Assembly: GCF_026745355.1 (NCBI RefSeq)
Contig: NC_079207.1
Span: 36,838,742-36,902,741, forward strand
Origin: Beta vulgaris subsp. vulgaris
Lineage: Eukaryota > Streptophyta > Magnoliopsida > Caryophyllales > Amaranthaceae
Direction of reading: 5' to 3'
DNA length: 64,000 nt
This document shows positions 10,058-20,037 of this stretch, one piece after another. The notes under the pieces were generated by a model that did no database searches, was not told the origin of the DNA, and saw only the letters and a program-made list of their open reading frames with translations. Each line of letters opens with the position of its first letter. The first letter of the stretch is position 1. A program made the translations under genes and the position numbers.

Positions 10058-11287
10058 ATGAATACCACCGAGAAACTTGAAGAAGGTTATTCCACTCAAA
10101 GGCCTCCTATGTTCAATGGGAAGTACTACAACTATTGGAAGAACCGCATGGAGATATTCATCAAGGCTGAAAACTATCAGGTATGGAGAGTCATTGAAGT
10201 TGGTGATTTCGAAGTCACAACTACAAATGACAAAAATGAGGTAACTCTTAAACCCCTCTCTGATTATGACAAATCTGATTTTGAAAAAATGGAAGTAAAT
10301 GCCATGGCTATTAAATTATTGCATTGTGGACTTGGACCCCATGAACATAATAGGATCATGGGATGCAAATCCGCAAAGCAAATATGGGATTTACTAGAAG
10401 TAACCCACGAAGGAACTAATGAAGTTAAAAGATCGAAAATTGATTTACTTATGAATCAATATGAACTGTTCTGCATGAAATCCAAAGAAAGCATCCGAGA
10501 CATGTTTACTCGTTTTACTAACATTATTATAGAGTTGGCTTCTCTTGGAAAGTTTATTTCATCTGAGGAACAGGTTCGAAAGGTTCTTAGGAGTCTTCCT
10601 AAGGACAGATGGATGGCTAAAGTCACTGCTCTTCAAGAAACAAAAGACTTCACTAAGTTCAACTTAGAACAGCTGGCAGGGTCACTTATGACTCATGAGC
10701 TTCACCTTGATACTGAATATGGTGAAAGCTCCAAATCAAAATCAATTGCTCTCAAAGCAGATGATGAAGATGATTCGGACTCTGAAGAAGAAGAAGCAGC
10801 CCTCATGGTTCGAAAATTTCGAAAGATGTACAGGAACATGAAGAATGGAAACTTCAAAGGTAAAACTAAGAAATTTTCTAACAAAGCTGCTTGTCATAAA
10901 TGTGGAAGTACAGATCACTTCATCAAGGAATGTCCTCTTTGGGAAAATGACAAAACCAAAGAAAGGAACAAGGAACGCTTTGCTGAAAGGAACAAAGAAT
11001 CAAAAGCACCTTTCTCTAAGGCAAATGTGCGCAAAGCTATGATAGCTGCTTGGGGAGATTCAGAGACGGAAGAAGAAGAGGAACAACCAACTGAAGAAAC
11101 AGCAAACCTTTGCCTCATGGCAAACACTGACGAAAAAGAAGATGAAGAAAAAATTGAGGTAAGTCAACATGGACTTGAGTCAGAACTAGATGGTAAAACT
11201 AGGACTGAAATATATGATCTTCTTTATGATGCAATTCTTGAATGTAGAGATGAACGTGAAAAACGTAACAAACGGAACAAGCCTTAA
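10058..11287 (+). CDS. gag: Sire1 Gag (copia UBN2-type capsid with CCHC knuckle), 409 aa
   Basis: Structural protein that packages element RNA in virus-like particles. The longest undamaged element gene in the window, starting at 10058 about 50 bases after the primer site. Residues ~15-40 show the typical copia Gag start (PPMFNGKYYNYWKNRMEIFI). The UBN2-like capsid region runs to about residue 215 (KQIWDLLEVTHEGTNEVKRS, DRWMAKVTALQE). An acidic tract DDEDDSDSEEEEAAL follows near residue 235. A CCHC zinc knuckle CHKCGSTDHFIKEC lies at about residue 277. It ends in a lysine/arginine/asparagine-rich tail that reflects a frame change; the ancestral Gag continues in another frame (11190-11885). 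Confidence 0.9.
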   Translation: MNTTEKLEEGYSTQRPPMFNGKYYNYWKNRMEIFIKAENYQVWRVIEVGDFEVTTTNDKNEVTLKPLSDYDKSDFEKMEVNAMAIKLLHCGLGPHEHNRIMGCKSAKQIWDLLEVTHEGTNEVKRSKIDLLMNQYELFCMKSKESIRDMFTRFTNIIIELASLGKFISSEEQVRKVLRSLPKDRWMAKVTALQETKDFTKFNLEQLAGSLMTHELHLDTEYGESSKSKSIALKADDEDDSDSEEEEAALMVRKFRKMYRNMKNGNFKGKTKKFSNKAACHKCGSTDHFIKECPLWENDKTKERNKERFAERNKESKAPFSKANVRKAMIAAWGDSETEEEEEQPTEETANLCLMANTDEKEDEEKIEVSQHGLESELDGKTRTEIYDLLYDAILECRDEREKRNKRNKP

Positions 11288-11885
11288 AGTTTGCAAGGAA
11301 CACATAGAATGGCTTAAGAAAATGAGAACTGATGTCGAAACTAGATTTTTTGATTTGTTTGATAAAAACTTAAAAATCAAAGAATGTTATGAGAGTTTGA
11401 AAAATGAAAATTATCTAATTAATTTAGAGATTTCACACTTGAAGGAATTTGTCCCTGTTCTGAGTTCCTTTGATATAAGATCAACCCCTTTGAAAGGATA
11501 CAGATCTGAGATTGAAAAAATAAATAGAGAGAAAAAATTTTAAAGGAACAGATCTGTAATCTTAAAAAGGAACTGGTTGTCGCAAGGAACAGAGGCAAAA
11601 TCATGAAAGTTCCTAAGTGGATTGAGAAACCACAGACCAAAGGAAGGAAGGTCTTGGTTTTGAAAACTACAAGAAAAGGAACAAGACAAAGAAATATGTT
11701 GATCTACCTAGTGATAAGTTTTGTATGTATTGTGGCAAGGTAGGTCATTACATAAATCAATGTCAACTAAAATCTGAGATGATTGGGAAAAATGTGACAA
11801 TAAGTAAGAAAAAATGGGTTGTCAAAACAAATCCTAGTCAAGAACAGGAACCCACGAAAGATGGGGTTCCTTCAACTAACAACTA
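11190..11885 (+). pseudogene. Sire1 Gag C-terminal part (frameshifted), coiled coil and second CCHC
   Basis: Continues Gag after the frame change near 11280. It holds a charged helical, probably coiled-coil region (RFFDLFDKNLKIKECYESLK, NYLINLEISHLKEFV), a stop at 11541, and then in another frame a second knuckle CMYCGKVGHYINQC near 11728. A TAG stop follows at 11884 just before pol. Two knuckles separated by a coiled-coil tract also occur in the Gag of Sire2 and Sire3 here, so this layout is typical of this group. Confidence 0.8.
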
Positions 11886-11893
11886 GTTGATTT

Positions 11894-14800
11894 TTGCAGG
11901 TTGGAGTGAGGGGGAACAACACTTGGTATCTCGATAGTGGTTGTTCCAAGCACATGACAGGAGACAAAACGAAGTTTCTCTCACTCACAACCTATGAAGG
12001 TGGCAGTGTAACATTTGGTGATAATAAGAAAGGTAACATTGTTGCTATGGGTAAGGTCGGTAAGTCACCATTACACTCCATTGAAAATGTATTTTTAGTT
12101 GAAGGTCTAAAACATAATCTATTAAGCATTTCTCAATTCTGTGACAAAGGAAATACTGTAAAATTTGATAAAGAAAAATGCTTAATCATCAACATTAAAA
12201 CTAAGAAGGTTATCTTGGAAGGAACAAGGAAAGGGAACACATACATTGTGGATCTAGACCTTGTTCCTCAAATCAATTTAACTTGTCTTAGTGTTATTGA
12301 AGATGATTCACTTCTATGGCACAAGCGTCTAGGACATGCTAGCTTTTCATTACTTGAGAAACTTAGATCAAAAGACCTTGTTTTAGGATTACCATCCATA
12401 AAATTTCATATTGATCAAGTTTGTGATGCATGTGCACGAGGTAAACAAGTAAGATCCTCTTTCAAATCTAAAACGATTGTAAGTACCACTAAACCATTAG
12501 AGTTAATTCATATGGACTTATGTGGACCCATGAGAATTCAAAGCAGAAGTGGAAAGAGGTATGTACTTGTGATTGTAGATGACTACTCTAGGTACACTTG
12601 GGTTATTTTTCTCCTAGTAAAGATGAAACTTATGATGAGTTCCTTGTCTTTGCTAAAAGAGTTCAAAACCTAAGTGGACATAAAATAATGCACATTAGAT
12701 CAGATCATGGCAAGGAATTCGAAAATTATAAATTTGATGACCTAAGCAGAGATAATGGCCTAGATCATAATTTTTCTGCCCCTAGAACACCACAACAAAA
12801 TGGTGTTGTAGAAAGGAAAAATAGAACTTTGGAGGAAATGTCTAGAACCATGTTAATTGCTAGTGAACTTCCAAGGAACTTTTGGGCTGAAGCTGTTAAT
12901 ACTGCTTGTCACATAATTAATCGTGCCATGATGAGACCTATCATTAATAAAACTCCTTATGAACTTTACTTTAGAAAGAAACCAATGCAAACATCATCTA
13001 TTTTAGAACATTTGGATGCAAATGTTATGTGCATAATAATGGAAAAGATAATCTTGGAAAATTTGATGCAAGGAGTGATGAAGCAACATTTTTAGGATAC
13101 TCCTCACATAGTAAAGCTTATAGAGTATATAACAAGAGAACTATGTGTGTTGAAGAAAGCATTCATGTAATCTTTGATGAATCTATCCAAGCATACAGGT
13201 TGATGACTATAAGATAGGGTTAGCACAACCTAGTACAAGGAACACAGATTCACAAGAAGAAGAAGAAGTGAAAGAGGAAAGGAACGAGGAATTGAAAATA
13301 ATGATCAATGAGTTCCTGTTCCTCAAGGAGGAGAAGATGCTCCTGTTCCTCTAAATGAAGGAACTGAGTCCACCGAGGCTAACAGAGGAACAACTGAGCA
13401 GAGTTCCTCATCTACTCAAGGAACTCATGAGGAACAACATGTTCCTATAAGAGAGTTTCAACCAAAACCTTGGAGATTACAAAAGTCACATCCTGTGGAA
13501 CTCATAATCAGCGACATATCCAAAGGTACGCAAACTAGATCTCAGTTAAGGAACTTTTGTGCATTTCATGCGTTCCTATCAATGATGGAACCAAGAAATC
13601 ATGAAGAAGCCTTAACTGACTCTGATTGGATTACTGCAATGCAAGCTGAATTAAATGAGTTTGAAAGAAACAAGGTATGGCATCTAGTTCCTTCATCTAA
13701 ACAACAAAAAGTAATTGGCTTAAAATGGGTGTTTAGAAACAAACTAGATGAATATGGAACCATTGTAAGAAACAAAGCTAGACTTGTAGTAAAAGGTTAT
13801 AACCAACAAGAAGGAATTGATTATGAAGAAACCTTTGCTCCTGTAGCTAGATTAGAAGCCATTAGAATTTTAATTGCATTTGCTGCTTACATGGGATTAA
13901 ATTATATCAAATGGATGTTAAGTGTACAATTTTAAAAGGCTATCTAAACGAAGATGTATATGTTGAACAACCCCCTGGTTTGAAAATAATAATCTCCCAA
14001 ATCATGTCTACAAGCTTGATAAAGCTCTTTATGGGTTAAAACAAGCACCTAGATCATGGTATGAGAGATTATCAAAGTTCCTTTTAGAAACAACTTTAAA
14101 AGAGGAAAGGTTGATAAAACCTTGTTCCTAAAATCTAAAGGAACTGATATTTTGCTTGTTCAAATATATGTTGATGACATCATATTCGGAGCTACTAATG
14201 AAACATTGTGCAAAGAATTCTCAAGTCTCATGAGCAATGAATTTGAAATGAGTATGATGGGTGAGTTAAATTTCTTTCTTGGACTACAAATCAAACAAAC
14301 TGAAAAGGAAAATTGTTCACCAACAAAAATACATAAAGGAACTATTAAAGAAATATGGCCTCGAAAATTCAAAGATAAATCACACTCCTATGGGAACTTC
14401 AACTAGATTAGATGAAGACTCCATAGGAACAAGTGTTGATCAAACAAAATATAGAGGAATGATTGGTTCACTTTTGTATCTAACTGCTAGTCGTCCAGAC
14501 ATAGCTTTCAGTGTTGGTTTGTGTGCTAGATTTCAAGCAAATCCAAAGGAGTCTCACCTCACTGCTGTGAAGAGAATTCTTAGATATCTTAAAGGAACAG
14601 ATGATCTTGGACTCTACTATCCAAGAAGTGATACATTCGAACTAAAAGGATATGCAGATGCAGATTATGCTGGAGATCTTGTAAATAGGAAAAGCACCTC
14701 AGGTATGGCACAATTCCTTGGTCATAGTTTAGTTTCTTGGAGTACCAAGAAACAAAACACAGTTGCTTTATCCACTGCTGAAGCAGAATATGTAGCTGCT

Positions 14801-15108
14801 GCTGCATGTTGCTCTCAAATGCTTTGGATAAAACAACAACTTAGTGACTATGGAATAAACTTTGAATGTGTTCCTATTTATTGTGACAATACAAGTGCTA
14901 TAGTATATCTAAAGATCCAGTGCATCATTCTAGAGTAAAGCATATACATATTAGACATCACTTTTTAAGAGAAAATGTTGAAAAAGGTTTGATTAAACTT
15001 GAGTTTTGTCAAACTGATTATCAGATTGCTGATATCCTAACTAAGCCTTTGCAAAGAGATAGATATGAAAAATTAAGGCTTGAGTTAGGCTTAATAAAAA
15101 TTAAGTGA
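11894..15108 (+). pseudogene. pol: Sire1 Pol: protease, integrase, RT, RNase H (broken)
   Basis: Copia-order polyprotein. Protease has WYLDSGCSKHMTGD near 11924 (active Asp in DSG). The GAG-pre-integrase zinc region is around 12310-12450 (LLWHKRLGHAS, VCDACARGKQVRS). The integrase core has MDLCGP...VDDYSRYTW near 12510-12600, IRSDHGKEFEN near 12697 and PQQNGVVERKNRTLEE near 12790, so the D,D,E residues are present. RT spans about 13580-14300 with [13 protein letters not shown] and an intact YVDDIIFGA near 14168. RNase H has GYADADYAGDLVNRKSTSG and STAEAEYVA (14650-14800) and ends in DILTKPL before the stop at 15106. Frame changes or stops occur near 12670, 13090, 13215, 13930, 14400 and 14930, so no full polyprotein can be made. 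Confidence 0.92.
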
Positions 15109-15656
15109 TTGTTCCTATGTCATTCCCCCATGTTTGAATCAATTTGAGTGACTTTGTGTGCTAAAAATAATTGTGTTTAATTGCCTAAGACCATTGCAAA
15201 TTGGAATGTTGCAAAACATAAACATGAAGTCAAAGAAATTAAACAACTCACAAATGTCACATAATACTCCCCTTACTGTTCCTAAGGTCAAGAAACATGC
15301 ATAGTATGAAGGAACATTGATATGTAGCATTAGTTGTTCCTATAGCACAAGTTCCTTAGCATTTATTTTCTTTCAAAAATTAAAATTAATAAAAATCCGA
15401 AAAATCCGAAAAATCCAAAAATAAGGGAACCAGTTTAATTAAATCTTGGTTCTTTTTATCTTTTCGTTTTCTTCTTTTTTATTTTTATTTTTTTTTTTGC
15501 TTTTCTTTCCCGCGTGTCATAATTACTATTACATGCAAAACTTCCTTTCAATTCATCTAAGAAACCGTGTTCCTCTCAAACGCTTCATCTTCACCATAGC
15601 CGAAACCTCATCACACCCTTTGATACTCCATAAAAACCTCCAAACCTTCACAAATC
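15109..15656 (+). other. Sire1 pol-ORF3 spacer
   Basis: Non-coding, with a threefold CCGAAAAAT-like micro-repeat near 15397-15420 and a long T-rich tract at 15470-15500. In this position Sireviruses have an untranslated stretch before the third ORF. A T-rich tract upstream of ORF3 would suit a splice acceptor, but no site can be assigned. Confidence 0.6.
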
Positions 15657-17333
15657 ATGGCAAAAACTTCAAGAAACTCTCCTTTTCCAACACCAAAAAC
15701 AACCAACACTTCAAAAATGGAAATTTCTTCATCTCCAACTAAAACCCTTGAAACCGACATAATTCAAGAAAACCCCATAGAGGAACAGCAATTAGAATCT
15801 CCTAGAAGGAGCATGCGTAGAAGAAAATTGATTGGGGAAGAGATGAAGAAGAAACCCCGGAACAATCTCAGGGGGAAGAAGAAGAAATGCACCTGTTCCT
15901 TCCAAAGGAACTGTTTCTTCGTCTTCCAAGAAAAGGGTCGAACGAAGTGAATCTAGGTATGTTTTGGGTTTTTGCGTCGATTTAGAATGGGCTAATAAAA
16001 TAGAATTTCTAGAATTAACCTCCATTCTAAAGGAACAAGGCATGGAATTCTTGTTTGAATTCGCCTTTAATAATGCTCTTGTTCCTCTAGCTATGGATGA
16101 GTTTTGTGCAAATTTTGTTAATACTAATGGAACTTGCACAACTGAGGTTAGAGGAAAGAAAATAAGGTTTAATCAAGCAACTTTAAGCAAAGTATGGGAA
16201 GTTCCTTGCAAAGGAACTGATTTGTATTTTAAAAGGAAAGGAACTGTTTCCTTTCCGAATTTTCCTCAAGACAAAATCTTAGAATATTTTGGAGGAACAG
16301 CTGGCCAAAACAAACTTAACCATAACCTACTCTCTCCCCTTCACAAAGTACTGTTTAACTTGGTTTGGAGAGCACTCATTCCTCGAACTGAAAAGAGGAA
16401 TGAAGTGGGTCTCTTGGATATGTGTTACATGTTTTGCTTAGACCACCACATACAAATCAATTTCCCTTCCCTCTTCATTCAACATTTAACCCACTGATTG
16501 AGAACAATTGTGTATTGGGTACGGTGCCTTGATAACTTCCTTACTTCATCATTTTGAAGTAAGACTTACGGGTTGGACCACCACATGAGTCAACAAGGGA
16601 ACATCTTGAATGAGAAGACCCTAAATGGACTTGGCTTGTCTGTCCAAGAAGGTGTTCTCATTCAAGGAAGAATGGCTTCAAATTCCTCAGGAAAAAGAAA
16701 ATTGCCCAAACTGGACTTAGAAGAAGATAATGATGTAATCTTGGATAACCCTGTTCCTAAGCCGGAGGAACCGAAACCTAAGAGGCGCAAACATATTGCC
16801 TCTAAGCCTAAAACCTCTGTTCCTCTGAGAGTGAGAAAGAGCACTCGAAGAAAAATTGCTCCAGTTCCTGTTCCTTCCAACGAGGACTCTCCATTAGTCC
16901 TTTCGGATAATGAGGAACAGGTCCCCTCTACTCTCAAGGAACCTACTCCACCACCATATCCCAAACTCTCTATTACTTTCACAAAATTACCCTCCATTTC
17001 ACCTCCGTCCTTCTCTGTTCCTTCCAGTTTTAGAGTTGAAGGATGAAATAAAAGGCCCAAATCCTTTTGCTTCCACCTCCACAACTCTTCCACCCACACC
17101 ACCATTCCTTCCTCCCATTTATCACCCTTCACCTTCTGTTTCCATTCCTGGAACAGATGAGCCTTCTGAGTGATACCGTGGTTGCGCAGCAAAAGAAGAT
17201 GGACACTATGGCTCGTACCTTGGAGGAGCTGAAGGAACAGGTTGGACTCAATCATGGGATGGTGATGAAAAAATTGGAGGATGTGGTTGAAGAAGAAGTT
17301 GTTGAGGAACACCATTCTCCTTCCCTTTCTTAG
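15657..17333 (+). pseudogene. Sire1 ORF3, envelope-position protein (broken)
   Basis: The third Sirevirus ORF, often called env-like; its function is unproven. The ATG at 15657 opens a Ser/Thr/Pro-rich, then acidic N-terminus. After a frame change near 15850-15900 the conserved core follows (FCVDLEWANKIEFLELTSIL, EFCANFVNTNGTC, ATLSKVWEVPCKG, LFNLVWRALIPRTEKRNE). This core resembles the plant 'putative plant transposon protein' domain and matches ORF3 of Sire2 and Sire3. After damage at 16497-16570 a Pro/Lys-rich tail carries KRKLPKLDLEEDNDV and a C-terminal heptad-like segment (MDTMARTLEELKEQVGL). I see no convincing signal peptide or transmembrane segment, so a true envelope role is not shown. 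Confidence 0.75.
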
Positions 17334-17903
17334 TTTCTTTTGTTGTTGTTTTGTTGTTCCTGTTTCTTTCATCAAGGAACACAACTTTTGTTTCTTCCTT
17401 TTTCTTTTCTTTCTTTGGTTTGTTATGGAACAAGTGCTATATAATCACTGACTTTTGCTATTTTGTCTATGTCTCTAAATGATTTGCATAATTTCTTCCT
17501 TGGAATGACTAGTATTCTGTGATTGATGTTTGAGCAAGTTTACTCTTTGATTTTCTAACTTAGCCACTAATGGTGCTTGCATATTGGTCTTAAGGTGTTA
17601 AATCAATTCATCAATTCATGCAGAGTCTATTTTTTTTGAGGATGACAAAGGGGGAAAAGGATTTAAGGAACAAACTGTACATAAACTCGAAAAAAATGAA
17701 AATTAAAAAAAAAATTAAAAATTGGATAAGGTAAATGAAAAATCAAAAATAGGTTAAGGTAAATGAAAAATCAAACTTCAGCTACTTACATAATTGTGTT
17801 TTATTTTTTCATTTTCTTCTTTATGTTTTTATTTTCATTCACTTATATTATTTGTTATTTTCCTTAGTTTGTACCTTGTTGTCATCATCAAAAAGGGGGA
17901 AAT
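17334..17903 (+). other. Sire1 3' untranslated region with polypurine tracts
   Basis: Non-coding and A/T-rich. A first purine tract, GATGACAAAGGGGGAAAAGG, is at 17642-17661. The primary polypurine tract AAAAAGGGGGAAAT lies at 17890-17903, directly against the 3' LTR, preceded by TGTCATCATC. Two such tracts upstream of the 3' LTR are typical of Sireviruses and recur in Sire2 and Sire3. Confidence 0.85.
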
Positions 17904-19276
17904 TGTTGAACCCTAGTTTTGATAATGACAAAGAAACAAAGGAACAAACTAAGTAGTGAACTAATGAATTATTTAAGTGTATGGTGTTTAAGGTATCAAT
18001 ACAAGGAACTGGGAGAATACGAAGTCAATGAAGAAGTCAAGAGAGGATTTCAAAGGCTAAGTAAAGAAGTTTCTATGTTGATACTGGAGCAAGCATTGGA
18101 TCAAGAATAATAGAAGCTAGGCGTTTTATTTTCTAGTTCCAATGTAAAGGAGCAAAGAAAGAATGGTAAGGAATTGTGGCAGACTATTTGAGAATGAGCG
18201 TTTGTTCCTTTGTAAGGAACAAACTAAATGGCACTTAGCGAATATGTTAAAGGAACTGAGTTAATAAAAGGAACTAGACTTAGGCGTGTAGTTATTGTAA
18301 CGGTTAGAATGATAATTGAGTGAGTCATGCCTTAATTATAGGAAATTAGTTATATCTAATTTCAAATGATAAAATCAGTTTTAAAAAGAAAAATCTGTTT
18401 TAGAAAAAGATTATATTTTTCGGAAAATAAGAAAATAAATATCCGGTTGTTAGAAAGATTTTATTTCAAAGATATTATTTTTTTTAAAGATTAGAAATTC
18501 AGATTTAAAGATAAAAAGAGTTTATAAAAACTGATTTTCGGATAAAGCTCAAGGAACTCCTATTACTTAGGAGTAATGGCTGCATTTTATCCACGTTCAT
18601 TTATAGTTCATGGGATCATGGGGCATGATGTAAAACGTGTTCCTTAGGGGAAGGAACATCATGGGTTAATGGACTGAACATGTACTCTAACATTAATCCC
18701 ACGTTCTTCATGATTAACACTATAAATATAGAAGTCTAGATAAGTTCCAAATTGTGTCTGACTAAGTAATTAAGTGAGTTTAACTTATTAAGTGTCAGTG
18801 CCTTCATTCTCACATAATAGCCATTTGTTCTTTGCCTTCTTACTCTAATTCCACTAAGCTTATTTTGATCAATTGTATTTTGGTTTTTGGGGTAAGGGAA
18901 CTTTGAGTGAACTTCTGTAAGAGAGAGGCTTTGAGTAAAGCGTGTATGTGTGAGAAATCTTCGAGTGAAGTTGAGAGGAACTGCTGTTAAGGGAACAGTG
19001 GCTCAGGAACTTGAGTTTAGGAACTCAAGGTGTGGCTCGAGTTAGAATTAGGTTGTAACAGAGTTGTTTGGCCTAATTAGTGAAAGTGTTGAGTTTAAAA
19101 TCCCTAGTGGTCGAGGTTGTTTCTTCTTGTTGGGCCCAAGAAGTTTTTCCTCGTAAAAATCCCTTGTGTTCCTTTAGCTTGTTTATTCGTTTAAGTTTTA
19201 ATTTCCGCAAAAAGTTACGTTTATTTCTACACCTACAATTCACCCCCCCTCTTGTAGTGTTCCTAGGGAAACAACA
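17904..19276 (+). repeat. Sire1 3' LTR
   Basis: Pairs with 8618-9992 over its full length, starting TGTTGAACCCTAG and ending AGGGAAACAACA. Differences from the 5' LTR are about twenty single-base changes and a few one- or two-base indels. The LINE 1 sequence resumes right after it at 19277. Confidence 0.95.
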
Positions 19277-19499
19277 TTGTTCATACTATAGAGTTCACAG
19301 TTAAAGAAGTTAAATATAATGTAAAGCATATGATCTTGCAGATTATGAGCAAGAAGGTTAGAAGTAGTGAAAGAAGATGGTTTGATGAATTGTAAACTTT
19401 GGCATGTCAGAGGGTGGATGGGACTAGCTAGCTAGCTAGCTGGTTGCTTTATATGTAGTTTCTTCTGGTTTTAATGTCATCTTAATTACAAAAAAAAAT
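19277..19499 (+). mobile_element. LINE 1, 3' end (after Sire1)
   Basis: Continues the ORF2 tail cut at 8617. The peptide around the junction (IWRTRNKAYWLGLY before; YNVKHMILQIMSKKVR after) lines up with the LINE 2 C-terminus (IWECRNHAIRYEA and the following helical lysine-rich tract). After the stop at 19393 come a short 3' UTR with a TAGC microsatellite (about 19423-19440), TCTTAATTAC and a poly-A run ending near 19499. Confidence 0.85.
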
Positions 19500-19599
19500 A
19501 TATTATGCTTTAGTAATGTTAATGTGAAGAAGAATTTATTCGACGTTTTAGTAATGTTAATGTGAAGGTGCACTACAATACTTACTCCTTAATTCAGAA
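19500..19599. repeat. Short direct repeat after the LINE 1 poly-A
   Basis: The 20-base word TTAGTAATGTTAATGTGAAG occurs at about 19510 and again about 37 bases later. It may be a local duplication near the LINE target site. No gene is present. Confidence 0.7.
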
Positions 19600-19827
19600 A
19601 TGGATCTGATTTTTTTTCTTCTTAAATAGTGAAATGTAGCAGGTCGGACTCGGATTGAAACTTTTGGAGGTCCGGATATTCGGGCTTCGGAGGCGGATGC
19701 TATAAGTTTTGGTCGGGTCGGATGCGAACTTTGTGTATTCGGAGTCAAATGCAGTTTCGGATCTTGAATGGAGGTCCGATTATGAAGTGGGTCGGATTAC
19801 CCCAAGTCCGACTCATTGCCATTCCTA
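19600..19827. mobile_element. hAT-like element, right terminal region
   Basis: Rich in GGTCGGA and TCCGGA words and ending in ATTGCCATTCCTA at 19827, the expected complement of a TAGG(A/G)ATGGCAAT terminus. The following 8 bases (TGTCACAC, 19828-19835) match the 8 bases before the left terminus at 2642 (TATCACAT) at six of eight positions. Non-coding. Confidence 0.6.
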
Positions 19828-19860
19828 TGTCACACACGTCTTTTAATATATCTCTATTAT
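19828..19860 (+). repeat. SINE-like repeat copy A, right part
   Basis: Contains CACACGTCTTTTAATATAT followed by CTCTATTAT, matching the end of copy B (21021-21047) and copy C (54983-55010). With 2385-2641 it rebuilds one repeat copy split by the hAT-like DNA. A run of 13 G residues follows at 19872-19884. Confidence 0.6.
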
Positions 19861-20037
19861 GTAAGGGAAGAGGGGGGGGGGGGGAAGATGGTGTCCCCGT
19901 TTAAATATACTAAATTACCCTTAATGATCTAATGGAATAAAAAAATTACAAAAGAAAATAATTTAAGAATCCATTTTCATTTCACTTTGCATTTAAGTGG
20001 ATATAAGGCACTATTTTAAATTAACGCATTCGCTTCG

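Larger units (their letters stand above)
8618..19276 (+). mobile_element. Sire1: complete Ty1/copia Sirevirus with ORF3
   Basis: A full-length LTR retrotransposon: LTR, iMet primer site, gag, pol in copia order (protease, integrase, RT, RNase H), a third ORF, polypurine tract, LTR. The two LTRs (1375 and 1373 bp) differ by about twenty substitutions by eye, roughly 1.5%. The 5 bases on the left (CTGTT, 8613-8617) and right (TTGTT, 19277-19281) form a target duplication with one mismatch. The ORF downstream of pol and the TCATCATCAAAAAGGGGGA tract mark it as a Sirevirus. It sits inside LINE 1 ORF2. Confidence 0.95.

Noticed and set aside
16662..17384. 240-codon frame on the minus strand
   Set aside because: Antisense shadow of the Pro/Lys-rich tail of Sire1 ORF3.
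19872..19884. Run of 13 G residues as a functional G-quadruplex
   Set aside because: A single homopolymer with no other G tracts at regular spacing; also a typical place for sequencing error.
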